A stretch of 64,000 nucleotides of DNA from an uncultured Bacteroidota bacterium (GTDB lineage Bacteria > Bacteroidota > Bacteroidia > B-17B0 > Aurantibacillaceae), in NCBI GenBank assembly GCA_937873155.1, contig CALMVZ010000011.1, positions 486,256-550,255 of the forward strand, written 5' to 3'. This document shows, one piece after another, positions 8,799-16,805 of this stretch. The position numbers and the translations under genes are program-made. Numbering within the stretch: position 1 is the stretch's first letter; every line of letters begins with the position of its first letter. Below the pieces are notes generated by a model. It was not told where the DNA came from and did not search any database. It worked only from the letters and a program-made list of their open reading frames with translations.

Positions 8799-9506
8799 CT
8801 AAAAAACATTCACAACTAGGCTCAGGCTGGTGTAAAACCAGGTTGAGCCTTTTTCTTTTATGTGAGCGGGTTGGTATTCCACGCTTGCTATCAATTCAGG
8901 TGCTACATCAAGGTTCGGAAATAAATTATCAACCCCTATCCCTAAGAGCGCGCCAATTTTATATTTCCGTTCGCTGTTGTGTTTCAAAAATGTTTTATCC
9001 GATTGCTGATAAGAAAATTTCGGACCGACAATTAAATAACTTTGTCGTGATGTTAAATAGTAACTCATATTAGGCGCCATTCTGATAACAGGTTCTGTAT
9101 CCCTGCAGCCGATCCGGATAATAAGCTGAGGTTTAAATTCAAGTCCAAAGAAAGTTGAGTAAACAGTTCGGTCTGTTTTCGGGAAAATAATTTTGTGAGT
9201 AGTGATCCCGAATGTTGCATTTACTTCAGGGCGGTAGGCATGACAAGGACTAAGATTGATCCATAAAAATAAACCTTGTTTCCAGCCATAATTATAAGAC
9301 GCTACGAGCGGAGCTTCTGTGAATTTATTTTTAGAAATGGGGTCTTTACTAAAATTATTTTCTCTAATCATATTATTTAACGTGATCCCCGAAAAAGTAG
9401 AAGTGCTGTAGCCGTAATCAATTTTCCGGGCAGAGTAATCCATCGGCGTTTGTGCGCTGCCGAATTGAAATAGCAGTACAGGAAAGGTTTTCGCGAGGAG
9501 TTTCAT
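8799..9506 (-). CDS. Putative outer-membrane beta-barrel protein, possibly PorT-like
   Basis: The protein has 235 residues with an N-terminal hydrophobic export signal ending near FGSAQ. The rest shows alternating polar/hydrophobic strands and ends in aromatic LSLVVNVF, as expected of an outer-membrane barrel. The segments GLEFKPQLIIRI and LGIGVDNLFPNLDVAPELIASVEY resemble PorT-type barrels of Bacteroidota. The similarity is by eye only. It converges on the PorE-like gene, and that gene's terminator lies inside the 3' end of this one. No specific function can be claimed. Confidence 0.6.
   Translation of the reverse strand: MKLLAKTFPVLLFQFGSAQTPMDYSARKIDYGYSTSTFSGITLNNMIRENNFSKDPISKNKFTEAPLVASYNYGWKQGLFLWINLSPCHAYRPEVNATFGITTHKIIFPKTDRTVYSTFFGLEFKPQLIIRIGCRDTEPVIRMAPNMSYYLTSRQSYLIVGPKFSYQQSDKTFLKHNSERKYKIGALLGIGVDNLFPNLDVAPELIASVEYQPAHIKEKGSTWFYTSLSLVVNVF
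8818..8860 (+). terminator. Rho-independent terminator after the PorE-like gene
   Basis: An inverted repeat AGGCTCA..TGAGCCT encloses a second stem CTGGT/ACCAG, with two mismatched pairs between them, and is followed by TTTTTCTTTT. It sits 20 nt after the PorE-like stop. It lies inside the last codons of the convergent gene ending at 8799. Confidence 0.75.
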
Positions 9507-9565
9507 TAAAAGGGTAACGTCTTATTTTAAGTTCGGTTACAAAAATTAAGTAAAAACCCTTTCCT

Positions 9566-9663
9566 TCAGGGCTAAAGCCCATACGTTATCACCGTTGGTC
9601 TTAACCCCGGACTTAAGTCCGGGGTTATTAATGATAATGAATCTTAATGGGCTTTAACCCTGA
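9566..9663. repeat. Composite REP-like palindromic element
   Basis: Two outer arms (9566-9582 and 9647-9663) are inverted copies matching at 16 of 17 positions (TCAGGGCTAAAGCCCAT and its partner). Between them lies a perfect 26-bp palindrome at 9602-9627 with core CCCCGGACTTAAGTCCGGGG. The element fills the 200-nt space between two minus-strand genes. This architecture is that of REP/BIME elements mobilised by REP-associated tyrosine transposases; no such transposase is in this window. Confidence 0.7.
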
Positions 9664-9712
9664 TAGGAAGTAGCTGAATGTGTATAGCTCTAAGAGGCGG
9701 TTTTACGAAGAA

Positions 9713-10096
9713 TTATTTTTTCAGCGCATCGCGGATCTCCATCAGAAGTTTTTCCTCTGTAGTTGGTTCAGGTATAGTTGCAGGCGCTTCAGCTTCTTTC
9801 TTCTTCATCCGGTTAATGCCTTTTATCACCAGAAACAGAACGAAAGCTATTAGCGTGAAAGATATTATTTGCGCAATGAAATTGCCGTATTTAATGGCGG
9901 TTCCCGGCACGGTAAGCTCAGCCAGATTGGTAAGATGCGCCGCCTTAAGGGCCGGTGTTAAAATAGCCGGTGTAAGAATATCATCGACCAAGGATTTCAC
10001 TATGCCGTTGAAAGCAGCTCCGATAACAACACCGACAGCAAGATCAACAACACTGCCGCGTAATGCGAACTCTTTAAATTCTTTTGAAAATCCCAT
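9713..10096 (-). CDS. mscL: Large-conductance mechanosensitive channel MscL
   Basis: This 127-residue inner-membrane channel opens under osmotic downshock. The N-terminus FSKEFKEFALRGSVVDLAVGVVIGAAF is the amphipathic helix plus TM1 that lines the pore. TM2 is the stretch ISFTLIAFVLFLVIKGINRM, followed by the charged C-terminal bundle EEKLLMEIRDALKK. The length is usual for the family. It lies 14 nt downstream of the OmpA lipoprotein gene on the same strand and may share its transcript. Confidence 0.96.
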   Translation of the reverse strand: MGFSKEFKEFALRGSVVDLAVGVVIGAAFNGIVKSLVDDILTPAILTPALKAAHLTNLAELTVPGTAIKYGNFIAQIISFTLIAFVLFLVIKGINRMKKKEAEAPATIPEPTTEEKLLMEIRDALKK

Positions 10097-10110
10097 TTCT
10101 ATTTTAAGTA

Positions 10111-11112
10111 TTAATTCGTACCAAGTACTTTTAACAACTCATCTAATTTAGGAGTCAGGATAATTTCCGTTCTCCTGTTCTTTTTTCTTGCTTCAGGGGT
10201 TTTTGCCGGATCCAAAGGGAAAAATTCACCACGGCCTGCAGATGTGATCCGTTTTGGATCGATAGTTGTTCCTCCTAAAATAATTTTTGTTACAGATGTT
10301 GCACGCATCACACTAAGATCCCAATTATCTTTTATTTCTCCCGCGCCCTTCATTGGAACATCGTCAGTATGGCCCTCTACCATTACATTGATATCAACCT
10401 CTTTTTCTAAAACTTTTGCGACATGCTTCAACGCTTCAACGCCTTTAGGTTCAACCGCAGTTTTTCCGCTCGCAAATAGTAAACTCTCATCCATACTCAC
10501 ATAAACTTTCCCATTCTTTTGCGTGATCGTTAACCCCTTATTTTCAAAGCTGAATAAAGCATCGCTCATTTTCTTTTTAAGATCAGCAGCAGCCTGGTCT
10601 TTTTTCTTAAGTATATCTTCAAGTTCGGCTACACGGGCCTCACGTTTTTTTAATTCAGCAGAAAGCGCTTCCAGTTCGGCTTGTTGTTTTTTCAAACGCA
10701 TTTCCAAACCGTTCAATTCATCTTGCTTTTTCAACAATTGTTCCTGTGTGAATTGAAGGTCGCCCGTCAATTTTGCATTATCTTTTTCACTGCCTGCCAT
10801 TAATTTTTCAAGGCGCGCCATTAGCTGTTCGTTCAGCGCATTAAGCTTATCATATTTACCGGTAAGATTTCTGTAACTCGCCCCGGTAATTGAAGTATCT
10901 TTTTGTAATCCGTTCAGCGCTTTCGCATCTTTTTCCGATTGTGCTTTTAGTTCAGCAAATTTAGCTTCACTCTCAGCGCAAGACTTTTTGAGTGCGGTCA
11001 ATTCTTTATCACAAGCATCAGCTTTAGCTTTTGTTTCTTCCATTAAGCGTTGCGGTACACAGCCTGCCATGCCTAAAAGTATAGCGGGTATTAAAACGAA
11101 TCTTTTCATCAA
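10111..11112 (-). CDS. OmpA-family lipoprotein with long coiled coil
   Basis: The 333-residue protein has a signal peptide ending in the lipobox GMAGC (Cys18), so it is likely anchored in the outer membrane. A long coiled coil (about residues 25-185, rich in E, K, L and A) precedes an OmpA/MotB-type peptidoglycan-binding domain (about 205-325, with VEGHTDDVPMKG and KKNRRTEIILTP). It probably tethers the outer membrane to the peptidoglycan. Such coiled-coil OmpA lipoproteins are common in Bacteroidota. mscL follows on the same strand. Confidence 0.85.
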   Translation of the reverse strand: MMKRFVLIPAILLGMAGCVPQRLMEETKAKADACDKELTALKKSCAESEAKFAELKAQSEKDAKALNGLQKDTSITGASYRNLTGKYDKLNALNEQLMARLEKLMAGSEKDNAKLTGDLQFTQEQLLKKQDELNGLEMRLKKQQAELEALSAELKKREARVAELEDILKKKDQAAADLKKKMSDALFSFENKGLTITQKNGKVYVSMDESLLFASGKTAVEPKGVEALKHVAKVLEKEVDINVMVEGHTDDVPMKGAGEIKDNWDLSVMRATSVTKIILGGTTIDPKRITSAGRGEFFPLDPAKTPEARKKNRRTEIILTPKLDELLKVLGTN

Positions 11113-11307
11113 TTTTTGTTTTACTCAAAATTACCTCAGTAACTAACAACTATTGGAAGACTTTCCTATACTTTTTAACAAACTGTTTGTGGTAATTTTT
11201 AACATATTTTAGGTAACAAAGCCTGTTTTAGGCCGTATAATTGTGTGTGCCGATCTCAATATCCCATAAATCCGGCCAATTGAGCAGCGGCATTAAAAGC
11301 AGCTTTT

Positions 11308-12015
11308 ATGGAAACACTCAATAAAAATTGGCTTACCGAAGGGCTCTCAGACTTTGAGTACAAGAAGTATATTTTACTGGCCTATCTGCAAAAAGTGAAA
11401 CTTCATTTTGATAAGACCGAGTTATATCCGCCATTATCTGATCTTATCTGGCATTATAGAAATCTGTTAAGTATAAAAACATCCTACGAGCAATTGGATT
11501 CTGGGTTTAAAAAAGAATTAGAAAGTTTTGATGTGAAAGACCTGAAACTGATCTATTCGAAACACCAACAGGAAGAATGGCTGAAAGAAATGACAGATAT
11601 CATTCAATACGCAACACCCTTGCTGGAAAAAAACATTTATGACGGGAAAAAAATCTATGATCTGATAGAAGAACAATTGAATCTTAGTACGGTTGGTATC
11701 ATGCCTCTCGACCATTCAGAGGGCTATTTTTTATTCCATTATACGAAAAGTAAAAAAGTTCCTGCGTATTATTATTCAGTTTCAAAAATTCATACAACTG
11801 AAGGGTTAGGCCGTGCTATTTATACCAGTTATGCCGGAACTTTCATGGTCGGTATCAATAAAACTTATGAAACCATTAAAGAGCAATTGATCAAAACAAA
11901 TACGCAATTACCTCTTCCTGCGGTGTATTCGATCCAAACGGAATTAGCCCTGCCTTTTAAAGAAACCTTAATGCCTATAGCTAAACGTTTCTTCCTCAGA
12001 AAAGCCAATCTGTAA
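11308..12015 (+). CDS. Hypothetical protein (235 residues)
   Basis: I do not recognise this protein. It is soluble-looking, with no signal peptide or membrane segment, is mainly helical in its first 130 residues (rich in L, K, E and Y), and has a more strand-like second half (GYFLFHYTK, KVPAYYYSVSKI). The codon use and the uninterrupted frame support a real gene. It precedes acs by 48 nt, but a separate promoter is predicted for acs. The 195 nt upstream, towards the divergent OmpA gene, hold only AT-rich sequence with no clear promoter. Confidence 0.7.
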   Translation: METLNKNWLTEGLSDFEYKKYILLAYLQKVKLHFDKTELYPPLSDLIWHYRNLLSIKTSYEQLDSGFKKELESFDVKDLKLIYSKHQQEEWLKEMTDIIQYATPLLEKNIYDGKKIYDLIEEQLNLSTVGIMPLDHSEGYFLFHYTKSKKVPAYYYSVSKIHTTEGLGRAIYTSYAGTFMVGINKTYETIKEQLIKTNTQLPLPAVYSIQTELALPFKETLMPIAKRFFLRKANL

Positions 12016-12047
12016 TTGTTTTTATGACGCAATTTTTTCTAATTTTA
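12015..12047 (+). promoter_or_regulatory. Putative promoter of acs
   Basis: A TTG at 12016-12018 is followed after 21 nt by TAATTTTA (12040-12047), close to the Bacteroidota consensus TTTG-N19-21-TAnnTTTG. The acs ATG is 16 nt downstream. Confidence 0.45.
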
Positions 12048-12063
12048 GGGAAAATAGTGCCGT

Positions 12064-13959
12064 ATGAACAAGATCTCGTCCATTGAAGAATATCATTCAC
12101 AATATAAAAAGTCAGTTGAACAGCCGGAGGAATTCTGGGCAGATGTTGCAGAGAATTTTACCTGGAAAAAAAAGTGGGATACTGTTCTGGAATGGGATTT
12201 TAAGAATTATGATGTAAAGTGGTTCCTGAATGCGAAACTGAATATCACAGAAAATTGTATCGACCGCCACTTACCTCAAAAAGCAAATGATACTGCTTTT
12301 ATCTGGGAGTCAAATTTTGAAGACCGGCCAAACAGAATGATCACTTATCAGCAATTACATGATGAGGTTTGCAAACTGGCTAATACTCTAAAAAGTTTTG
12401 GTGTTGTAAAAGGTGACCGCGTTTGCATTTATATGCCAATGATCCCTGAATCTGTTTTCGCGATGCTGGCGTGTGCAAGAATCGGGGCAGTACATTCAGT
12501 TGTATTTGCAGGATTTTCCGCATCGTCTTTGGCAGGAAGGATCCAGGATTGTGATTGTAAGGTTGTTCTTACTTCTGACGGCGCTTACCGCGGCGATAAA
12601 ATAATTAATTTAAAAAATGTTGTTGACGAAGCTTTGCAAACCTGTCCTTCCGTAAAGAATGTTTTGATCTGCAAACACACGGATACAGAAGTAAAAATAA
12701 ATTCATCACGAGATAAATGGTGGAGTGAAGTTGTTCCAAATGCTTCGAATAAATGTGAAGCTGAAGTGATGGACAGTGAAGATCTGTTATTCATTCTCTA
12801 TACATCAGGTTCAACAGGAAAACCAAAAGGCGTTGTACACACTTGCGGCGGCTATATGGTTTACACATGTTATAGCTTTTTAAATGTGTTTCAATACAAT
12901 CCGGGAGACCTTTATTGGTGTACAGCTGATGTTGGCTGGGTAACAGGGCATTCCTACATTACTTACGGCCCGCTTTTAGCGGGAGCAACTTCAGTTATCT
13001 TTGAAGGTGTTCCAACTTATCCTGATGCAGGACGTTTCTGGAAGATCATTGATAAATATAAGGTCACACATTTTTATACAGCGCCAACTGCCATTCGTGC
13101 ATTAGAAGCACAAGGGTTAGATTTTGTAAAACCATATATATTAAATTCATTAAAAGTTTTAGGAAGCGTTGGTGAACCTATCAATGAAGAAGCATGGCAG
13201 TGGTACAATAAAAACATTGGAAAGGAAAAATGCCCGATCGTTGATACCTGGTGGCAAACTGAAACCGGAGGTATTTTAATTTCACCTTTAGCAGGCATTA
13301 CAAAAACAAAACCAAGTTATGCAACGCTGCCTTTACCCGGAATACAACCTGTTTTAGTTGATGACAAGGGCAATGAGATAAAAGGAAATAATGTGGAAGG
13401 CAATCTTTGCATTAAATTTCCCTGGCCATCAATCATCCGTACAACATTTGGCGATCACGAACGCTGTCGTCAAACTTATTTTTCAACTTATAATAATTTA
13501 TATTTTACCGGTGATGGATGTAAACGTGATGAGAATGGTTATTACAGAATTACCGGCCGTGTTGATGATGTGATGAATGTTAGCGGTCACCGCATTGGAA
13601 CCGCAGAAGTAGAGAGCGCTATCAATATGCATGCGGAGGTGGTGGAGAGTGCAGTGGTAGGTTATCCTCATGATATAAAAGGACAAGGTATTTATGCATA
13701 TTGTATTGTGCCTTCATCGAAAAGATCGCACGATGAATTACGGAAAGAGATCATTGCTGAGGTAAATAAAATAATTGGTCCTATTGCAAAGCCGGATAAA
13801 ATTCAAATTGTAAGCGGACTTCCGAAAACAAGAAGCGGAAAAATTATGAGAAGGATATTACGGAAAGTTGCGGAAGGCGATACAAGTAATCTTGGAGACA
13901 TTTCTACTTTATTAGATCCTGCAGTGGTGGAAGAAATTGTGAAGGGGGCAGTTAAATAA
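12064..13959 (+). CDS. acs: Acetyl-coenzyme A synthetase
   Basis: This AMP-forming enzyme converts acetate, CoA and ATP to acetyl-CoA. The 631-residue protein has the P-loop-like motif YTSGSTGKPKGVVH, the adenylate-binding motif DTWWQTETGG, the hinge region YFTGDG, and the C-terminal PKTRSGKIMRRIL containing the lysine that is regulated by acetylation in the family. The length is that of full-size Acs. The ogt gene starts 1 nt after its stop, so both share a transcript. A predicted promoter lies just upstream. Confidence 0.97.
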   Translation: MNKISSIEEYHSQYKKSVEQPEEFWADVAENFTWKKKWDTVLEWDFKNYDVKWFLNAKLNITENCIDRHLPQKANDTAFIWESNFEDRPNRMITYQQLHDEVCKLANTLKSFGVVKGDRVCIYMPMIPESVFAMLACARIGAVHSVVFAGFSASSLAGRIQDCDCKVVLTSDGAYRGDKIINLKNVVDEALQTCPSVKNVLICKHTDTEVKINSSRDKWWSEVVPNASNKCEAEVMDSEDLLFILYTSGSTGKPKGVVHTCGGYMVYTCYSFLNVFQYNPGDLYWCTADVGWVTGHSYITYGPLLAGATSVIFEGVPTYPDAGRFWKIIDKYKVTHFYTAPTAIRALEAQGLDFVKPYILNSLKVLGSVGEPINEEAWQWYNKNIGKEKCPIVDTWWQTETGGILISPLAGITKTKPSYATLPLPGIQPVLVDDKGNEIKGNNVEGNLCIKFPWPSIIRTTFGDHERCRQTYFSTYNNLYFTGDGCKRDENGYYRITGRVDDVMNVSGHRIGTAEVESAINMHAEVVESAVVGYPHDIKGQGIYAYCIVPSSKRSHDELRKEIIAEVNKIIGPIAKPDKIQIVSGLPKTRSGKIMRRILRKVAEGDTSNLGDISTLLDPAVVEEIVKGAVK

Positions 13960-13960
13960 A

Positions 13961-14455
13961 ATGTCGGAGCAGAAATTATATTATGATTATATCGACACCC
14001 CTCTTGGTGAATTAGAATTGACCTCAAGCGCAAATCATTTATTAGCTGCACTTTTTGTAAAAACTGAAAAGAATGTTCTGGATAAACAACCTGTACTTGA
14101 ATCTGAAATAAATAACGAAGCAAAAAAACAACTGACTGCTTTTTTCAAAAAGGAATTGACACAATTCAAACTCCCAATAAATCCGGCGGGAACAGAATTT
14201 CAAAAAATGGTTTGGAGTGAGTTGGTTAAAATTCCTTTTGGGACAACGATCTCTTATTTAACGCTGGCAAAAAAACTTGGAGATCCGAATTCTATCCGCG
14301 CCGCAGCTTCAGCAAACGGTAAAAATCCTATCTCAATAATTATTCCTTGTCACCGTGTTATTGGAACCGATGGAAAATTGGTTGGTTATTCCGGCGACAT
14401 GTGGCGTAAACAATGGCTCCTGAACCATGAAAGTAAGCAAGAGAGCCTTTTCTAG
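13961..14455 (+). CDS. ogt: Methylated-DNA--protein-cysteine methyltransferase
   Basis: This suicide enzyme repairs O6-methylguanine and O4-methylthymine by transferring the alkyl group to its own cysteine. The active site PCHRVIG contains Cys130; the helix-turn-helix segment (GTTISYLTLAKKLG, then IRAAASANG) precedes it. The 164-residue protein has the usual two-domain length. It begins 1 nt after the acs stop. It is followed by about 147 nt without a gene, which contain a short C5/G5 hairpin (14463-14477). Confidence 0.95.
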   Translation: MSEQKLYYDYIDTPLGELELTSSANHLLAALFVKTEKNVLDKQPVLESEINNEAKKQLTAFFKKELTQFKLPINPAGTEFQKMVWSELVKIPFGTTISYLTLAKKLGDPNSIRAAASANGKNPISIIIPCHRVIGTDGKLVGYSGDMWRKQWLLNHESKQESLF

Positions 14456-14462
14456 CCCTTAT

Positions 14463-14477
14463 CCCCCAAAATGGGGG
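14463..14477. repeat. Short GC-rich hairpin after ogt
   Basis: CCCCCA and TGGGGG are separated by three A residues, 8 nt after the ogt stop. No T-tract follows, so termination is uncertain. Similar C-run/G-run hairpins occur near 22889-22908 and within the element at 60018-60144, which suggests degenerate members of one dispersed repeat type. Confidence 0.4.
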
Positions 14478-14545
14478 AGGTAAATTCGACAAAATCAAGG
14501 ACTTAGCCTTCATTCGTCTATGTATAGGTATTATTACTCTAAAAA

Positions 14546-14578
14546 ATTGGCTTAAGCCTTATTTTTCAAGTAGTTTCG
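14546..14578 (+). promoter_or_regulatory. Putative promoter of the S46 peptidase gene
   Basis: ATTG at 14546-14549 lies 21 nt upstream of TAGTTTCG (14571-14578), a one-base variant of the TAnnTTTG consensus. The start codon is at 14603. Confidence 0.35.
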
Positions 14579-14602
14579 CTCCCGTTTTAATACCTACTAT
14601 TC

Positions 14603-16756
14603 ATGAAACGTATTTTAATTTTTATCCTGGCTCTCAATTTTGTTTCAAAACCCGTACTGAAAGCTGATGAGGGGATGTGGTTACCAATGTTATTGGGCGA
14701 ACAAGTTTACGCCGACATGGTAAAGAAGGGCTTGAAAATATCGAAGGAACAATTATACAGTATCAACCAGGCAAGTATAAAGGACGCGATCGTAATTTTT
14801 GGTGGCGGATGTACCGCTGAGATCGTAAGTAAAGAAGGATTGATCTTCACTAATCACCATTGCGGTTACAATGCAATAGCAGCAGCAAGTACTGTTGAAC
14901 ATAATTATTTAGATGACGGCTTTTGGGCGAAAAGCAAGAATGAAGAAATTTCCGCGAAAGGTGTTTCAGTACAATTCTTAGTTAAGATCGCAGATGTTAC
15001 AGATAAAGTAAATGAAAAGATAAAAGATCTTTCAGCATCAGAATTAAGTCAGAAACTGAACGGCATTATGGCTGAGATCGCTTCTAAAGAAACAGAAGGT
15101 ACAGCTTTAGAGGGCCGTGTGGTCTCCATGTTCAAAGGCAATCAGTTCTTGTTATTTGTTTATGAGCGTTACAAAGATGTACGTTTAGTTGGAACACCTC
15201 CTCAGAACGTCGGGAAATTCGGTGGTGATACTGACAACTGGGAGTGGCCCCGTCATACTTGTGATTTTTCTGTGTTCCGTGTTTACACAAACAAAGAAGG
15301 AAAGCCTGCAGATTATTCGGCCGATAACGTTCCGATGAAACCAAAATATTCTTTACCGGTTTCTATCAAAGGAATTAAGGATGGCGATTTTGCAATGGTG
15401 TATGGTTACCCCGGAGGAACGAACCGTTACGAAACATCTTTTGGTGTTAAATTAAAAACTGATGTTGAGAACCCTTCTTTAGTTTCTCTCCGCGACACAC
15501 GTTTAAAACTGATGTTCGATGAAATGAAGAAAGATACTAAGACCAAATTACAATTGGCAGGATCTTACGCCGGTATTGCTAACTACTGGAAATTCTTTGA
15601 TGGCGAAACCAAACAATTATTGAAATTTAAAACCTACGAAGAAAAACAAGCAAATGAAGCAGCTTTTACAGCTTGGGCAAAAGGCAAACCGGAATTCGAA
15701 AATATTTTCGCAGAATACTCAAAGATCTATGATGCCTGGAGGCCTTACGCAAAACAACGTGTTTACCTGAACGAAGGAATTTTAGGCTCACCGTTGATCG
15801 CATTTGCGGGGGCATTACAAAAATTTGATGTGGCATTAACAAGAGGCGATAAAGATATTTCGAAAACAACCGACGCGCTTAAAAAAGCGTGGAAAGCTTT
15901 TTATGAGAGCGAGAATGTAGCTTCTGATAAAAATATCCTTGCGTTTGTAACCCAAGAGTTCTATACACAAGTTGACCAGGCGCAACATCCAAAAGGATTC
16001 TATAATTGGTTAAGCGGAAAGTTCGGGGATCTTAAAAATAAACAAGCCTTCACTTTATTTGCTGATCATGTATTCAACAATACTTTCCTGTTGGATTCAG
16101 TAAAATGGAATGCATTCATTTCAAACCCTGATACTGCTAAATTACATAAGGATGCTGCTTACATGGTAGCAAATGCATTCAATTCTAATTTCTCTAATAA
16201 CTATCAAAAATACTTTACTGATTTTAACGCGCAGAATTTTTATTTAGGCCGCGCTTATTTAAAAGGTGTTCTTGAAATGAATAAAGGAAAGAAAATGTAT
16301 CCTGATGCAAACTTCACAATGCGTGTTTCTTATGGCCACGTGAAATCTTATGTACCGCGTGATGGCGTAAAATACAGCCACGTCTGTACAATGCAAGGTG
16401 TGCTTGACAAATACAAACCGAAGGATTACGAATTCGATCTCCCGGCAAAATTCGTTGAATTAGCAAAGAAAAAAGATTTTGGTCAATATGTAGATGCGGC
16501 AACAAAAGATCTTGTTGTATGTTATATCACAACAAACGACATCACGGGCGGTAACTCGGGCTCTCCGATCATGAACGCAAATGGTGAATTGATCGGTCTT
16601 TGTTTTGATGGTAACTACGAAGCCCTAAGTCACAAGATAGCTTTCGATAAAGATCTTAACCGTACGATCAACGTTGATATCCGCTATGTATTATGGGTGA
16701 TTGACAAACTCGGAGGAGCAAGCAATATTATCGCAGAATTAGACCTGAAGAAATAA
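14603..16756 (+). CDS. S46 family dipeptidyl peptidase (DPP7/DPP11 type)
   Basis: This exported serine exopeptidase releases dipeptides from peptide N-termini in the periplasm. The 717-residue protein has an N-terminal signal sequence, the catalytic His in TNHHCGYNA (about residue 86), the Asp region in DNWEWPRHTCDFSVF (about 217-226), and the Ser in TGGNSGSP (about 653). These form the chymotrypsin-like triad of family S46. After the catalytic Ser the segment CFDGNYEAL carries Gly at the position that, as I recall, is Gly in DPP7 and Arg in acid-specific DPP11. This favours a DPP7-like preference for hydrophobic residues. A strong terminator follows. Confidence 0.93.
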   Translation: MKRILIFILALNFVSKPVLKADEGMWLPMLLGEQVYADMVKKGLKISKEQLYSINQASIKDAIVIFGGGCTAEIVSKEGLIFTNHHCGYNAIAAASTVEHNYLDDGFWAKSKNEEISAKGVSVQFLVKIADVTDKVNEKIKDLSASELSQKLNGIMAEIASKETEGTALEGRVVSMFKGNQFLLFVYERYKDVRLVGTPPQNVGKFGGDTDNWEWPRHTCDFSVFRVYTNKEGKPADYSADNVPMKPKYSLPVSIKGIKDGDFAMVYGYPGGTNRYETSFGVKLKTDVENPSLVSLRDTRLKLMFDEMKKDTKTKLQLAGSYAGIANYWKFFDGETKQLLKFKTYEEKQANEAAFTAWAKGKPEFENIFAEYSKIYDAWRPYAKQRVYLNEGILGSPLIAFAGALQKFDVALTRGDKDISKTTDALKKAWKAFYESENVASDKNILAFVTQEFYTQVDQAQHPKGFYNWLSGKFGDLKNKQAFTLFADHVFNNTFLLDSVKWNAFISNPDTAKLHKDAAYMVANAFNSNFSNNYQKYFTDFNAQNFYLGRAYLKGVLEMNKGKKMYPDANFTMRVSYGHVKSYVPRDGVKYSHVCTMQGVLDKYKPKDYEFDLPAKFVELAKKKDFGQYVDAATKDLVVCYITTNDITGGNSGSPIMNANGELIGLCFDGNYEALSHKIAFDKDLNRTINVDIRYVLWVIDKLGGASNIIAELDLKK

Positions 16757-16774
16757 TTTCGGTAAAGAGAGTTT

Positions 16775-16805
16775 AAAATCCCCCGTCTTTAGGCGGGGGA
16801 TTTTT
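16775..16805. terminator. Bidirectional terminator between the S46 peptidase and TPR genes
   Basis: AATCCCCC and GGGGGATT form a perfect 8-bp stem around a 10-nt loop, flanked by A-rich sequence on the left and TTTTT on the right. It can therefore end transcription from both convergent genes. Confidence 0.8.

Noticed and set aside
14526..14594. Inverted 9-mers TAGGTATTA and TAATACCTA upstream of the S46 peptidase
   Set aside because: Short, AT-rich and separated by about 50 nt; likely chance.
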